This document shows positions 46,210 through 57,899 of a stretch of DNA of 64,000 bases, one piece after another. Source of the DNA: Otatea glauca (Eukaryota > Streptophyta > Magnoliopsida > Poales > Poaceae); contig CM070723.1 in the NCBI GenBank assembly GCA_036346275.1, positions 7,440,001-7,504,000 of the forward strand. Direction: 5' to 3'. Each line of letters starts with the position of its first letter. The first letter of the stretch is position 1. A program made the position numbers and the translations under genes. The notes beneath the pieces are model-generated. The model did not search any database. It was given only the letters and a program-made list of their open reading frames with translations, and had not been told where the DNA came from.

Positions 46210-47200
46210 TTCCGCCACTCGATCCCAAATAGGAAGGCGAGCTCGCCACCTTCCTCCGAGATAACAAAGGCATTTTTGCATGGGAACCGCGGACATGCCG
46301 GGGTCCCACGGAGGTGATCGAGCACGATCGCAAACAAAGTCCTGCCGCACCAGCGCCGGAGTCGCGACGCTTCTCCCGAGAAGGCGATAATTAGGAGCAC
46401 CTCGATAAGCTCCTCAAGGCCGGTTTCATTCGCGAGGTCAACTACTCCGAGTGGTCGCCAACCTCGTAATTGTGCGTAAGAAGGGCGGAAGTGACGATGT
46501 GCGTCGACCACGCGGCTTGAACGCCGCGTGCCCTAAAGACAACTTTCCACTTCCCCGCATAGACCAGATTGTGGACTCCACTGCCAATGCCGAGATGTTG
46601 AGTTTTCTCGACGCCTACTCCGGATACCACCAGGTCAAGCTCGCCACGGAAGACGAAGACAAGATCGCCTTCATCACGCCGTTCGAAACTTTCTGCTATA
46701 CAACCATGTCGTTCGGCCTTCGCAACGCAGGCGCCACGTTCCAACGGTTAATGGCTAAAGCCTTCGACCCACAGATCGGCCGGAACCTCGAGGTGTACGT
46801 CGATGACATCATCATCAAGAGCTCCTCTAGGGCCAGCCACGTCAACGACCTAGCCGAGACCTTCGCCAATTTGAACAAGTTCGGCATCAAGCTCAACCCC
46901 GAAAAATGCGTCTTCGGTACAACCTCCGAAAAAGTGCTCGGCTACATGATCGGGGGGTCGGGCGTGGGCCCGAACCCAGAGAAGATCGAAGCAATTGAGC
47001 AAATGACCGCTCCGACCTCGGTAAAACTGGTACAAAGCCTCACAGCCGCATCGTCGCTCTTAGCCGCTTTCATCTCCCTACCAGCGAGTGAGGATTGCCT
47101 TTCTTCAAGATCCTACGCAGACATGAGGGTTTCGTGGACCCCAAGCCCGGGCCGATCCTTCGACAAGCTCAAAGCATACCTCTCGCGCCTCCTCTGCTGA
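46210..47200 (+). pseudogene. Gypsy element 1: reverse transcriptase (5' frameshifted)
   Basis: From 46525 one frame holds ACPKDNFPLPRIDQIVDSTA, LSFLDAYSGYHQVKLA, FGLRNAGATFQRLMAKAF and the catalytic VYVDDIIIKS (46794-46823). GIKLNPEKCVFG and LGYMIGGSGVGPNPEKIEAI follow to about 47000. Upstream, WEPRTCRG- and EGDN-type blocks are in other frames with stops. The thumb after 47030 is shortened and frame-shifted. Confidence 0.88.
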
Positions 47201-47336
47201 CGACTCAGCGAGGTGAGGTGTCTGCCGCTTTACTCGCGCCACGACCCGTGCCATCGCTATGGTCCCGTAGCCGAGCGGGCGGCGGCACCCAATCTACTAC
47301 GCCGAAGTACTCCATGGGCCAAAGGAGCGCTATCCC

Positions 47337-48257
47337 TTGGTCCAACAGTTACTCTATGCACTCTTCATGGCTTCGCGGAAGCTTCGGCACTACTTCCAAG
47401 CGCACGCGGTGGTTGTCCCGAGCGGCCTCCCGCTCGGGGAGATCCTCAAGAACCCTGAAGCCGGAGGTCGCGTCGCCAAGTGGGCCATGGAACTGGCTGA
47501 GTTCGATCTCCGCTTCACGGCCCGCGCCGCCATCAAATCGCAGGCGCTGGCCGACTTCGTCGCCGAACAAACGGCGGAACCTGCTCCCGAGCCCGAGGTC
47601 GAGACCGAAGACCCTTGGACCATGTTCTTCGACGGATCAAGGTGCTTTGAGCGCTCGGGGGCCGGCATTCTTCTCGTCACCCCTCAGGGCGACCACCTGA
47701 GGTATGTGGTCCGCTTCGGCTTCCCCGCCACCAATAACGCGGCGGAATACGAGTCCCTCTTGGCTGGCCTTCGAGCTTGCAAGTCCTTGGGCGTCCACCG
47801 CCTAATTGTGAAAGGAGACTCCCAGCTCGTCGTCAACCAGTACAACAAAGTTTACCAGTGTTCGGAACCTCTGATGGCCAAGTACCTTGTCGAGGTGCGC
47901 AAGATGGAAAGATGGTTCCGAAACCTAAGAATCCAGCACGTACCCAGGAAGGACAATTCCACCGCTGATCTTTTGTCTAGGCTCGGATCGTCCGGCGACG
48001 AGCTTCCGCCGGACGTCATCTTTGAGACCTTGGTCACACCGTCCGTTAGCGACCAGGAAGACCCGGTGGCCTTCCTCGAATGCGTTCCGTCATGGATGGA
48101 TCCATTCATCAGGTTCCTCGACCAAGGGGAGCTCCCCACCACCCCAGCCGAAAGAAGCAGGCTCCGGCGACGTGCGGGCTCGCATGTGCTCGCCGACGGC
48201 AGCTCTATCGTCGGGGCTTTGGGCGCTGTCAAAATGCATCACTCGAGAAGAAGGTAA
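47337..48257 (+). pseudogene. Gypsy element 1: RNase H domain
   Basis: One frame of 306 codons carries KLRHYFQAHAVVVPSGLPLG, EILKNPEAGGRVAKWAMELA, ALADFVAEQT, then RNase H blocks FFDGSR, NNAAEYESLLAGLRA, VKGDSQLVVNQYN and DNSTADLLSRLGS. The D-E-D-D catalytic positions are all visible. This is the best preserved part of the element. The RT-RNase H connection upstream is out of frame. Confidence 0.88.
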
Positions 48258-48344
48258 ACACCGCTCAACGACATACACTCCACTTATGCGCGCTCACTCC
48301 TCTTCAGACCATGGTCTGAAGGCCTTCAGATGGGCTTTTCTCGG

Positions 48345-49145
48345 CCGACGGCGCTCGAAGATGCCCAGGGCATCGCTCGTACTTACCAGAACTGTCTTTC
48401 ACGCCCAAAGGTCGTGCAACCGCCTACGCTCTGCACCATTCCCCGCTCGCCATTCTCGACATGGGGCCTCGACATCCTCGGTCCCTTCCCGAGGTCGATC
48501 GAGGGAAGAAATTCTGTTCGTAGCCATCGACACCTTTTCAAAGTGGATCGGGCAGCCGGTCTCGCTATCACCGCCGTGGCTGCGTAAGGTTCTTCCGCCT
48601 TTGTGGTCACGAGGTACGGAGTCCCTTGCAGGATCATCATCGACAACGGGACGCAGTTCACCGGTGAGCTGTTCCAAGAGTTCTGCGCAGGCTATGCTTC
48701 GGTAAGCCACCTCCAGAGCAACGGGGTGGCCGAGCGCGCCAATGGGCGGCTCATCCAAGGGCTCAAGAAGCGAGTTTTCGACGAGCTCGGTCGCCGCGGC
48801 CGGGCATGGGTGGACGAGCTCCCCACAGTCCTTTGGTCTGTTCGCACCTCGACCACCAGCAACAGAACAAACCCTTTCCACCGCTCGTCTTGGCCGAGGT
48901 CGCCCCGCCGCCGAGGTCACGCTCCGCTCCGTCAGGGCGAGTTCGGTCGACCTCGAGCGGGAGCGATCCCTCGACCTTGTCTTGGCAGAAGAAGTAAGGT
49001 GTCGCGTGACGCTGCGCCGCGCGCCACCTACAAGATCTTCACGCATGCCGCCCGAGCTGTCCGACCCAGGGACTTTCGCGTTGGGGACCTGGTCCTAAGG
49101 CGAATCCAAGATCGCTCCCACTCCAACAAGCTGTCCCCGCTGTGA
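48345..49145 (+). pseudogene. Gypsy element 1: integrase (broken)
   Basis: The zinc-binding region is partial (YQNCLSRPKVVQP). The core blocks are FSTWGLDILGPFPRSIEG (48457-48510), RYGVPCRIIIDNGTQFTGEL (48609-48668) and LQSNGVAERANGRLIQGLKK (48711-48770), giving the D, D and E positions but in different frames. RVGDLVLRRIQDRSHSNKLSP at 49078 marks the C-terminal part. A deletion shortens the sequence before SNGVAERAN. Confidence 0.85.
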
Positions 49146-49675
49146 GAGGGCCCCTTCAGAGTCGTCTCAAGAAGCCGCGCAGAGCTTACTGTCCGGCGGT
49201 CCCGATGGCGTGGAGCTCGCGAGCTCGTGGAACGAGGCCACCTCGAAGGTTCTACGCCTAGCGCTTCTCTCACCCGCCTCTAAGTTAAGGTGTCTCTCCT
49301 TGCTCCTGTGTTCGTTCTTGTGCTCGAGCAAACCCGATTCAGTATGCGTTTCTCGGGCTTTTGTTTTGCCATGCCTCGTCCGCCTGTGTTTGCGCCCGTA
49401 ATAAAGATTTCCTTCGCTCCCGGTTCTAATCTCTTTTTAATTTGTGGAAAGGATGGCGTCCCGTCACAGCCTCGAGTTGAAGTTTCCTTCGATTGAAGGT
49501 CGCGCCATCCTAAAAGACCTCGGGCCCAGAGTCCCGTCCACCTCCTTTTTGACCAAATAAGTTTCTTTTAGGACGCCTCAAACGGCGCGACCCCGCGGCG
49601 TGACCATAAGGGCAACCATGAGGTCACGCGGCGGGCTTGACCTCGAGGCATCCATGCGTGCTCTTTTTTGCAGCG

Positions 49676-50540
49676 CCTAGGGTCACGTTCTCTAGGTTCG
49701 CCTCGGGGATGAACAACCCGAGCCCGGCTTTCCGTGATCGGGGCCGCAGAAAGCGATTGTTATCGGGTAAGCCGCCATCCCCGTGCTTGCCAACCATTGA
49801 ACGCTTCGAGGGCGCCCGAGCCCGATGACATTTCCTGCTCGGAGGTCGCAGCTGGGAATTCACCACCGGGATGACTCGGTCGTTCTAAGTCGACCTTTCT
49901 CCGGTCGAGTGGCCTGTTCGAATTTCTAAACCGCCTCCGAGGGGGCCTTGCCGAGCTTGATGCATTCCCGAAGCTCACGAGTCGCACTCAAGGTCTAAAA
50001 TTTGGTCCACCGAGCTATCCCAGCCGACTCAACCGAAGTTGTGCCCAAACTCAGAAATCGCAGGCGAGGCCTCGCTAGCCGCTTTTTCTGGTTCGCCTCG
50101 TGGACGCCAAGATCCCGAGCCCGATGCATTCCGGTGCTCGGAGGCCGCGGTAAAATGATTCTTATCGGAGTAAACCGGCTATTCCCCTGCGCTACCGACC
50201 AGTGAACGTCCTCAAGGAGCGCCCCGGGTCTGATGACATTCCCGGACCCGGAGGTCGCGACCCCTAAGATTACTACCAGGGATGATCTCGGTCGCAATAA
50301 GTCACTCTGTCGCAACAAGCCGACTAATTCCCCACAGCCAAGTCATCAAGACATGTCAACCTGAGTCATACCCGAGCCCAAGTGATTTCGGGCGAGGCCT
50401 TGGTTAAATTGGCCTCGAGCATCAATTAGCTCGGTCAGCCCGTCAACCCGAGTCGTGCCCGAGCCCGAAAGTGATTTCTAAGCAGGCCTCGCTGGATTAA
50501 CATCGGGCATCAGACAACTCGGTCAGCCTAAACTGGGTAG
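49676..50540. repeat. Internal repeats in gypsy element 1 3' region
   Basis: A diverged ~230-bp block at about 49690-49890 recurs at about 50085-50305 (GGTTCGCCTCG, CGAGCCCGATG, GAACG, GAGGTCGC). Two ~90-bp copies with CGAGCCC, GTGATTTC, GGCCTCG, CATCAGACAACTCGGTCAGCC follow at 50361-50540. Confidence 0.65.
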
Positions 50541-50782
50541 TTCAAGTGAAAAGCGGTGGGTCTCATTACGGGGGTCTGCAGGAACGTGCTCGCCACACGC
50601 CACGTACCCAGTATTATTCGACCCTTCCAGGAAGCAGCCCACGCAAAGTATGCAATGGTGGCACAGACCAACAAACGAGCTAAGTCTTCCAAAGAAACGC
50701 AACTCTATAAGACTTAGCAAAAAATTATTTTGTCTTTACAAGGGGGGATCTTTCGCCCCCCGACCCATCCACTAACTCCAGT

Positions 50783-53598
50783 TTACAGAGACATGTCTCG
50801 GCGAAGCCTGCTCGAGGTCTGAAACCTCACCGCAGCATGATGACCTCGGCTTCGCCTTGTCAACTGTGTCACGGCCGCCCGAGTCGGGCCAAGGTGTCTT
50901 TCCCAAGACGAGCCACCGCGCCACCTTCTCCTCAAGGTCGGCATTCTTGGCCTCGGCCACCATGGCTGGCTCGGGCCCGCTCGGTGACCTCGCCTCCAAC
51001 CCCGCGAATCTGCCCTCTCAAGCTCGGCCGCCTTGGCTCGAAGCCGGAGGAGAACGCCTGTCGGGCGACTCCATCTCCGATCAAGATTGGAGACCTCGAG
51101 CTTGAGGCGTTGGGTCTCGACCACCGCGCCTCCGCTCCTCCTCGATGGCCTTGAGAGCACCGTGGCGTGAAGGTCCTCATGGTGTTCAACTCCCGCCGAC
51201 CTCCGGGCCGGGCCTCCGCCGACTCGACGGCTCGCGCAGCTCGAGGGCCTCCTTCAGCGCGACCTCCCTTGGCCACGCAAAGACAAGCCGAAGCTCGGCG
51301 GTGTCCTCTCGATTGGTTTCAAGGACGCCACATAGGGACCGGAAGATGAGCGCGTGTTCGCGCGCGATGTTGTACCCACGAGAGATCATCCGCAGACCCT
51401 GCGAAGGCAAGGAAAAACTCACCATGGTCACAAAGAAAAGGGGGGAAAAGAGGGGTACCTCCACTAATTGATCCTCCAAATAAGACAGTCGACAATACGA
51501 CGGACCTCGGCAGCCTCACGCACGCTCCCGGCGGTCTCCGCGGCCAGAGCATCGGCACTTCGGCGACCAGGGATATCCGCTCCGGCCAGGGCAATGGCGG
51601 CCGGACCCTCTGCGCCGACGGGCGGCTCGGCGCCCGTCGCCTCGATCGCAGGGAGGGGCCTCGGCTCGCCAAGGGTGGTCGGGTCCGCCCTGCACCCCGA
51701 CTCGGCTGCCAGCTCAGGGGTCGACGCTCGCTCTTCGGGCGACTCCGACTCCGCGGGGGGCAGCTCCACCCGGGGTACGGCGGCAACGCCACCCTCGATC
51801 ATGGGCGCAACAACCGAAAGCGCCCCGGTCGGAGGTACCGAGGTCGGACGATGGGTCATCGCCACGACCACCCCGGTATATGTATCGCGCAAATAATTAT
51901 CGAAGATGCCTCTACGGCCCTACCACCATGAAGTTAAGAAACAGGAGGGAAACTTACTGCGCCGAACGGATGTGCGGCAACCTCGTCTTCTTTGCCGGAC
52001 CCCCCTGCGGGGGCGATTCGGCCCACCGCATTCCCGAGGACTCCACCCCCGGGGATGCCCCCACCAGGGGCGCGATGACGATGCCATCCTCAATCGCAGC
52101 CTTCGCTAACGCCTCATGGCAGCTTCGATCACGACGCCCTTGGTCGTGGCGCCTCAACCGCCTCTCCTCGCCGCTTGCCCTCCTGAGGACGCGGCAAGCG
52201 ATCCGCCGCCTCGGGTCGTGGCACGAGACGATAATCATCCTCGTGGTCCTCCTCTCGACTCGCCCGACCACAGAGGTCGGTGCCCTCTGACGCCGAACGC
52301 CGCGATGGGGCGGATGACGAAACATGTATGGGGCCGACTGGCGCGGGCCGTTCCTCGACAAAGCAGTGGAGGGCTTCTGGGATTTATTGCCGAGCCCGTG
52401 GCTCTACCGCACTCAGGACTCTTGCGAGAAGCCGCCTCATTGGGTCGACAAAAAGCAAGAACTAGTAAAAGAACCGAAAGAGGCGTTCTGATGGAAACGA
52501 GCCTGACTCTGATACCCCCATGCTCGAGAATCTAAACTCACCACGACCCGATCGCCCACTCGACGTGGGGCTTCTTGGCGACCGCCTCGGGCGCCAAGAG
52601 CCGCTTGCCCCCTTCTGCCTTTGTTTGGGCGGAAATGGTAACAATTGTTTCACAGATCCCGTAGCTCTTTGGTCGCTTCGCACGAGCTCACCACAATAAG
52701 CATCCGAGTCCGACACCCGAGGCAAAGATCAAAGTAAAGCTATTACTCGCCGCACGCCCCAAGATGTTCTCGGGACGCGTCGCCGAGGTCGTAGGCGCTA
52801 GCGGCCTTCCCAAGGTCTCCCGCATCCTCGGGCGATCCAGACCGACTTCGTGCTACAAGGTCGTAAATAGAGCGACAAGAAATAAGGGAACTCCACCAAG
52901 GCCCGAAGGGTTTGAGGTCGGGCAATGCTTACCTCATGGCTTTCTGGTGGCGCTGCACCTCCTGATCTCAAAGAAGGATGCAACTTCCTCCGAGAGGGAG
53001 CACCTGCTCGCAAGTAGTCATAAACGACCACCGCCTTTAAGGCCTTGCATGGCGCAGGTATGGATGAAAGCGGCCACTACTGGTCGCCCACCGAGTCCTG
53101 GCTCGGGGATCTCCCGCTTCCCACCACAGGCGCCAAAGATAGGCGAGCCCGCTTCCTCGCCTCTTCTTCAAATAGAACCATTTCTCCGCCCACGGCCCGA
53201 GCGAGTCCCGGTCGGGATTTGGAGGAAGGTACTAGGAGTCCTACCCGCAATTAAGTAAAGGCACCCGACGACGGGTCCTTCGCGTGCAGGACAGGAGTAA
53301 AACGAAGAAAAGCGAGGGGGAAGGATGCCCAAGAACCCTCGCAAAGATGCGCAAAACGGAAAGGAGAAGGAGTTCGCACCGTGTTTACGAGCTCGATCTC
53401 ACACCGCGCAAGGATCGCAGACAAGAAGTCGCTCTCCGGGTTCGCAGCCGAAGAGCATGTATCGCCCGCGCTCACGATCTCGCTATCCCGAGGTCGCAGA
53501 CGTTCTCCCTGACGGAAGCCGCCAGTGAACGGGTCCAAGCCCCAAAGTCTCCATCTCCTCATCCGCTTCAGGTGAGCGTGATTTCCTAACTTTGCCAT
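50783..53598 (-). pseudogene. Gypsy element 1: antisense reading-frame relics
   Basis: On the minus strand, fragmented frames at 53598-53251, 51892-51464 and 51160-50783 follow the order expected for the antisense gene of plant gypsy elements. They give an N-terminal piece, an acidic/Pro-Ala-rich linker (EGGVAAVPRVELPPAESESP) and a coiled-coil-like tail (ETQRLKLEVSNLDRRW, RAKAAELERAD). No single domain is intact. The assignment leans on the clearer homologous frame in element 2. Confidence 0.4.
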
Positions 53599-54009
53599 GG
53601 GGTCGAGGTCAAGAAAGGGGGACGAGGTCGCAAACGAAGGCTAGAAGGCGCAATGCGAGGGGCAAGGAAGAAGAAGGCAAGAGCACGAGTAATGGGAAGC
53701 GAACTCAAGTGTGAGACCTTTGGCTTTTAAAGACGCCTCGCCTATCGGCCACCATCGCCTCAAAAGGCGCGCCCAGAGCCGACGGCGAAACCGAGGCGCC
53801 AGGCCCTTCAAAACTCGTGCGCGCGCATCTCTCCACGCTCCGCTGCACTTACCCTCCAACTTCCCTATTCACGAGGCTCCGGCCTTCTAAGCCCACCGGA
53901 AAACAAGATATCGTGATCCAAGTGACGAATACTCATAAAACAGGTGCACCAACGCCCAATTGCAACAAGCAAAGCCTGGAGCGCAAGCGTGCGGCCTCGA
54001 ATACGCCCT

Positions 54010-54975
54010 CACCTTAAACAGCCGTCCCTACCGCTACCCAAATGCCTACGAGACCATTCAGTGAGACCATTCCCGACCGGTCCCGACTGACCAAAGAGGT
54101 TCCCGACTTCGCAATGGACGGATCCCCGGCCCGACTCAAAGAGGTTCCCGACCGCAGCGGGACGGATCCCCGACTCGACTCAACAGGTTCCCGACCCCGC
54201 AGCAGACGGATCCCCGGCCCGACCGAACCATGATAATCCCCGCCGAGGGTCACAGGCGGCCGCGACGGAGTCCCGTGTCAACCTAAGGCCACGTGCCCCA
54301 CGAACGGTCATTCAAGTGGATCGAGCGAGGGGGTGGTCCTTCCCAAGACAGCTTTGATAGCCGGCCAAGCCACGCCTCCCGTCCCATCACCACCACCCAC
54401 AAACGGTAAGGACACGCTCTCCCGAGGCAACCCAACGCCACACGCGACTACGACAAAGACCCACATGGATCACGAGAGCGCCTCGCCACTTCCCGAGGAT
54501 TACCTAACCGCTCGACCACCTAGACCACCGACCCAAAGATAGGCTCAAGAAGCGCGACGGGCGGCGAGCAAGCGACCGGGCCATGAACGATTAGCGACGG
54601 CGGGCAAGACCGGTTCTAAAAGTAGCTCGCCTGCACTTCGCCAATTCTCGATGTAACTCGCCCTTCAGATCAATAAAAGGAGGCAGAACCTCCTAACAGG
54701 GCAATGAGTAAGAGCTACAAGTGAGCTTTTTCCTCTTCTTCCTCTTTTTTTCTTCTCCTTCGAGAGCTAAGTTTAGATCATTCTAGTGTTGAGGCTCCAC
54801 CTCTCGCTTGTAAAAACTCTGCACCATCCGCACCGGCTGAATACAACACCAACGCACGACCGAGTAGGACCTTCGCCCGAACCAAGATACATCTTGGACC
54901 TGTGGTCTAACCATTCAGTGAGCGGAACGCGCAGCCCTTAGACTTACAATTTACTTGCTGCTGCCAAACGCCGGC
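54010..54975 (+). mobile_element. Gypsy element 2: 5' LTR (approximate ends)
   Basis: The tail reads CTAACCATTCAGTGAGCGGA...CCTTAGACTTAC...AAACGCCGG and is followed by CTGGCGCGCCAGTAGGGGC, the conserved start of the internal region in grass gypsy elements of this type. TCAATAAAAGGAGGCAGAACC at about 54672 is the promoter region. It is most like the solo LTR at 18540. The start is placed near 54010 from length; the exact TG is uncertain. Confidence 0.7.
54072..54232. repeat. ~40-45-bp tandem repeat inside the LTR
   Basis: Units repeat GACGGATCCCCGGCCCGACT, CAAAGAGGTTCCCGACC and CGCAG about 3.5 times. Confidence 0.85.
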
Positions 54976-57790
54976 GGCTGGCGCGCCAGTAGGGGCTTCG
55001 CGCCTTCAGCAAAGATCTCCGATTCCCATTCGCCTCTTGATGGCATTCTTCTCCAACGACGCAGATGATCGTGTTCGGGAGCCGATCCGCTTCGCCCTCA
55101 CCTTCACTCGCTACCTCGAGGAGAGCTCACGCCATCCTCACGCCACCGGAGAGCAGCGCTGCGGGAGCCTCGACACCATCTCCGGCAGCCTTGCCCCACT
55201 CGGCTTGAGCGCCTCACGGGCCCCAAAGCCGAACCCGAGGAGCGCTTATACCTCCTTTGGCGAAAGCCCTCCGGCTCGCGCGGAGAGATCCCGCACCTCC
55301 CGCCGCCACGACTTGTAGCTATGGTCGGCTACATGCCAACCTCCGTCCACGAGTTCTTGTCGAAGACTCTTCCACCACGGCCCAGCCCGACACGGAGTAT
55401 CCCGCCGCAGCGTGCACTCGCGAGTGCAACGTGGCGGGCACAAATGATTTGGTCGTAGCCACCGCTGCTACGACGGTCCCGTCCGCGCGACCGAGGCACA
55501 TGGAGGGGAATACCAGCGAAGCGCCACTGAACGCGCCAGCTCGCCACGCCGAGCTCCAACGGCAACGCTGAGAGCCGAGGAGCGAAGGTCGAGCTCGACC
55601 GGCCTGTGCCAACCCGAGCAGACGAGCCCGAGCCCGCGCGAGGCCGGGCGACGCGCACGGCGCCGCGCGCCAAGAGCACCACAAGTTGGGGCGTAATCCG
55701 CGCCCCGCTTTTTCCTCACGCAAGCCAAAACGTGGTCGCGCGCCGCACGCCGCCCCGAGGCCTTCCGAGCCCGCAAACCCGGAGGCCGAGCTACCTACTG
55801 TAACCTTCGGTGGAGCGCGCGCCGTGCAAAGACATGCAGCTCCTCCGGCCCTACCACACCGGCGCTACTCCGCCACGGCCCGTGCACCGCATGGAGCCGG
55901 TACTGGCGCGCAAGACCGCACCCCACCATGAACCACCCCAGCCTCACGCACTCGGCGCGCCAGCCTCCTAACGTTTACGACATTCGCGCCACCTCGAGGC
56001 GCCAAGAAAGATGGCGAGGACGCCGCCACTCACGTGTTGCGGATGGTGAGCGCCACTATCGCAGCCTCGAGCCTCGATGGTCCCGACCACGGCTTTTTGC
56101 TGCTGATCCGCCAGCGGATTTCCCCCGATTCGGGCGCCTACCAACATTGCCAAGTACACGGGCCACCAACCTGTGTCTCGCTCAAGATTACGGCCAAGTG
56201 TTGGTCGGGAGCGACAGATGATCTCTTCATCATCCAAGACTTCCCATCTACTCTCGGACTCGGCCGAGCTCGCTCGAGTACCGCTTCCAAAACTGCCAGA
56301 ATCAATGACTTGAAGAATCTCTTCGTCAGAATCTTCCAGTGGCACTTATAAGCGCCCGTAACTCCTCGACTGAAAGGCTGCAAGCAAAGAGTCGGGAGAC
56401 TCTCCGACTACATCCGGAGGTTTTCCGCCAAAGGTAACGAAGCCCCGACATCTCCGACGCCGATGTCGTGGAGCCTTCATCTACGGCACTCCGCAAGGCC
56501 TTGGTGCACAAGCCGGCCGCCAAGCCCAGACTACCAAGGAGCTCTCGACATCGCCACCAACCACACCTCCGGCGAGGAGGCCGAGGGGCTATTTTCAAGG
56601 AGGAAAGGCCCACAGAGCCCGGCTCAAACTGGTCTCTTCCGACCGCTCGACAAACGGAAGCGCACGGGAAGCGTATCCGTGAGACCTGCGTGGTCGCCAC
56701 GGCCGATCGCTCTACCAAGCAAAGTACGCCGACCGCCGCGCCCGATCACTTCGAGAAATTGATGGACGGCCCATGCCCGAACCATGGGTTCTCCGTCAAG
56801 CACAAGTACCGGATCGCGAAGTCCTCGAGGCGCTATCTTTCTAGCGCCCCCACCACGCCGCGGCAAAGGAAAGAAGCTCGCGCGCCCCGCGAACGGCGGA
56901 GAAGAAGGCGCACGACGAGTTCCCGAGCCCGACGGCCGCCTCATGATCTTCGAGGATCGGCTTGCTACGCCGACAAGCGCCGACTAAGCTCGCTATCATG
57001 AGGTCCACACCGTCGCTACGGGCGCCCCCAATATCTTCGTGGTCGGAGTTCCCGATCACCTTTGATCGGACCGATCACCCGATCGCGGCCCCACACCGGA
57101 GGTACCACCGGTGGTCACCCGTCGTCGAACGGCGCCACGAAGGTGCCGATGGACGGGCAGCGGCCTTAACATCCTCTACGCTGAGACGCTCGACGCTATG
57201 GGGTCCCGCGCTCAAGCCTCCGGCCAAGCAAGGTACCTTCCATGGCGCTATCCCGCCAAGAAGCCCATCCGCCGGCAGTCGACCGCCTGGCCACCTTCGG
57301 GAGCCGAAACTTCCGCGACCGAGACCTCACCTTCGAGGTCGTGGATTTCCGCCGCCTACCACGCCATCCTCGGGAGGCCATGCTATGCCAAGTTCATGGC
57401 GATCCCCGCCACGCCTACCTCAAGTCAAGATGCCCGACCGCATGGAGTCATTACCGCGGCATCGCCTTTCCACCTTGCCTTCAATCGCGAGCTGGCAACA
57501 GCGAGCTCGCCTCGGCGGTCGCTGCCTCTCGCGAACTCAACAAGCTCGTGAGGGAAGCCGCCGAGTCCGGCCCTCGAATCCAAGAAATCAGGCGCGGATC
57601 CTTCAACCCGCCGAGGACACGAAGGAGGTCACGGTCGATCCTCGTGATCCGACCAAGACCGCGGCGGGTCGGAGCCACGCCCCGCCAAATAGGAAAGCGC
57701 CGCCGACTTCCTCCGCACTAACAAAGATGTCTTCGCATGGAGGTCCTCCGACATGCCGCATTCCAAAGGAGGTCGCCGAGCACTCCTGAG
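54976..57790 (+). pseudogene. Gypsy element 2: gag and protease (heavily frameshifted)
   Basis: Gag motifs are present but split among frames: NIAKYTG-type reading at about 56140, DDLFIIQDFPSTLGLGRARS at 56217, NDLKNLFV at about 56310, and DIATNHTSGEEAEG at about 56548. Protease-linker motifs are YHAILGRPCYAKFMAIP at about 57358 and LTFEVVDF just before. Between 55.0 and 56.0 kb the frames are R/P-rich and uninformative. Nearly every block is interrupted by 1-2 nt losses. Confidence 0.75.
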
Positions 57791-57899
57791 CGTCCGACTG
57801 TGCTCAAAGCCGGCCGCCCAACGCCGCGCCGCTCGACGAGGAAAGGCGCAGGTTATAGGGAGGAGATCGCCAAACTCTTGGCGGCAGGTTCAGAAAGAG

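Larger units (their letters stand above)
49146..54009 (+). mobile_element. Gypsy element 1: long 3' internal region
   Basis: GC-rich non-pol sequence with internal repeats (49.68-50.54 kb) and relics of an antisense frame (50.8-53.6 kb). No copy of the 42722 LTR is found here, so the expected 3' LTR is missing or replaced. Confidence 0.6.

Noticed and set aside
50000..54000. New gene cluster in the GC-rich stretch with many frames
   Set aside because: All frames are short, overlapping and inside the 3' region of a gypsy element; internal repeats and antisense relics explain them.
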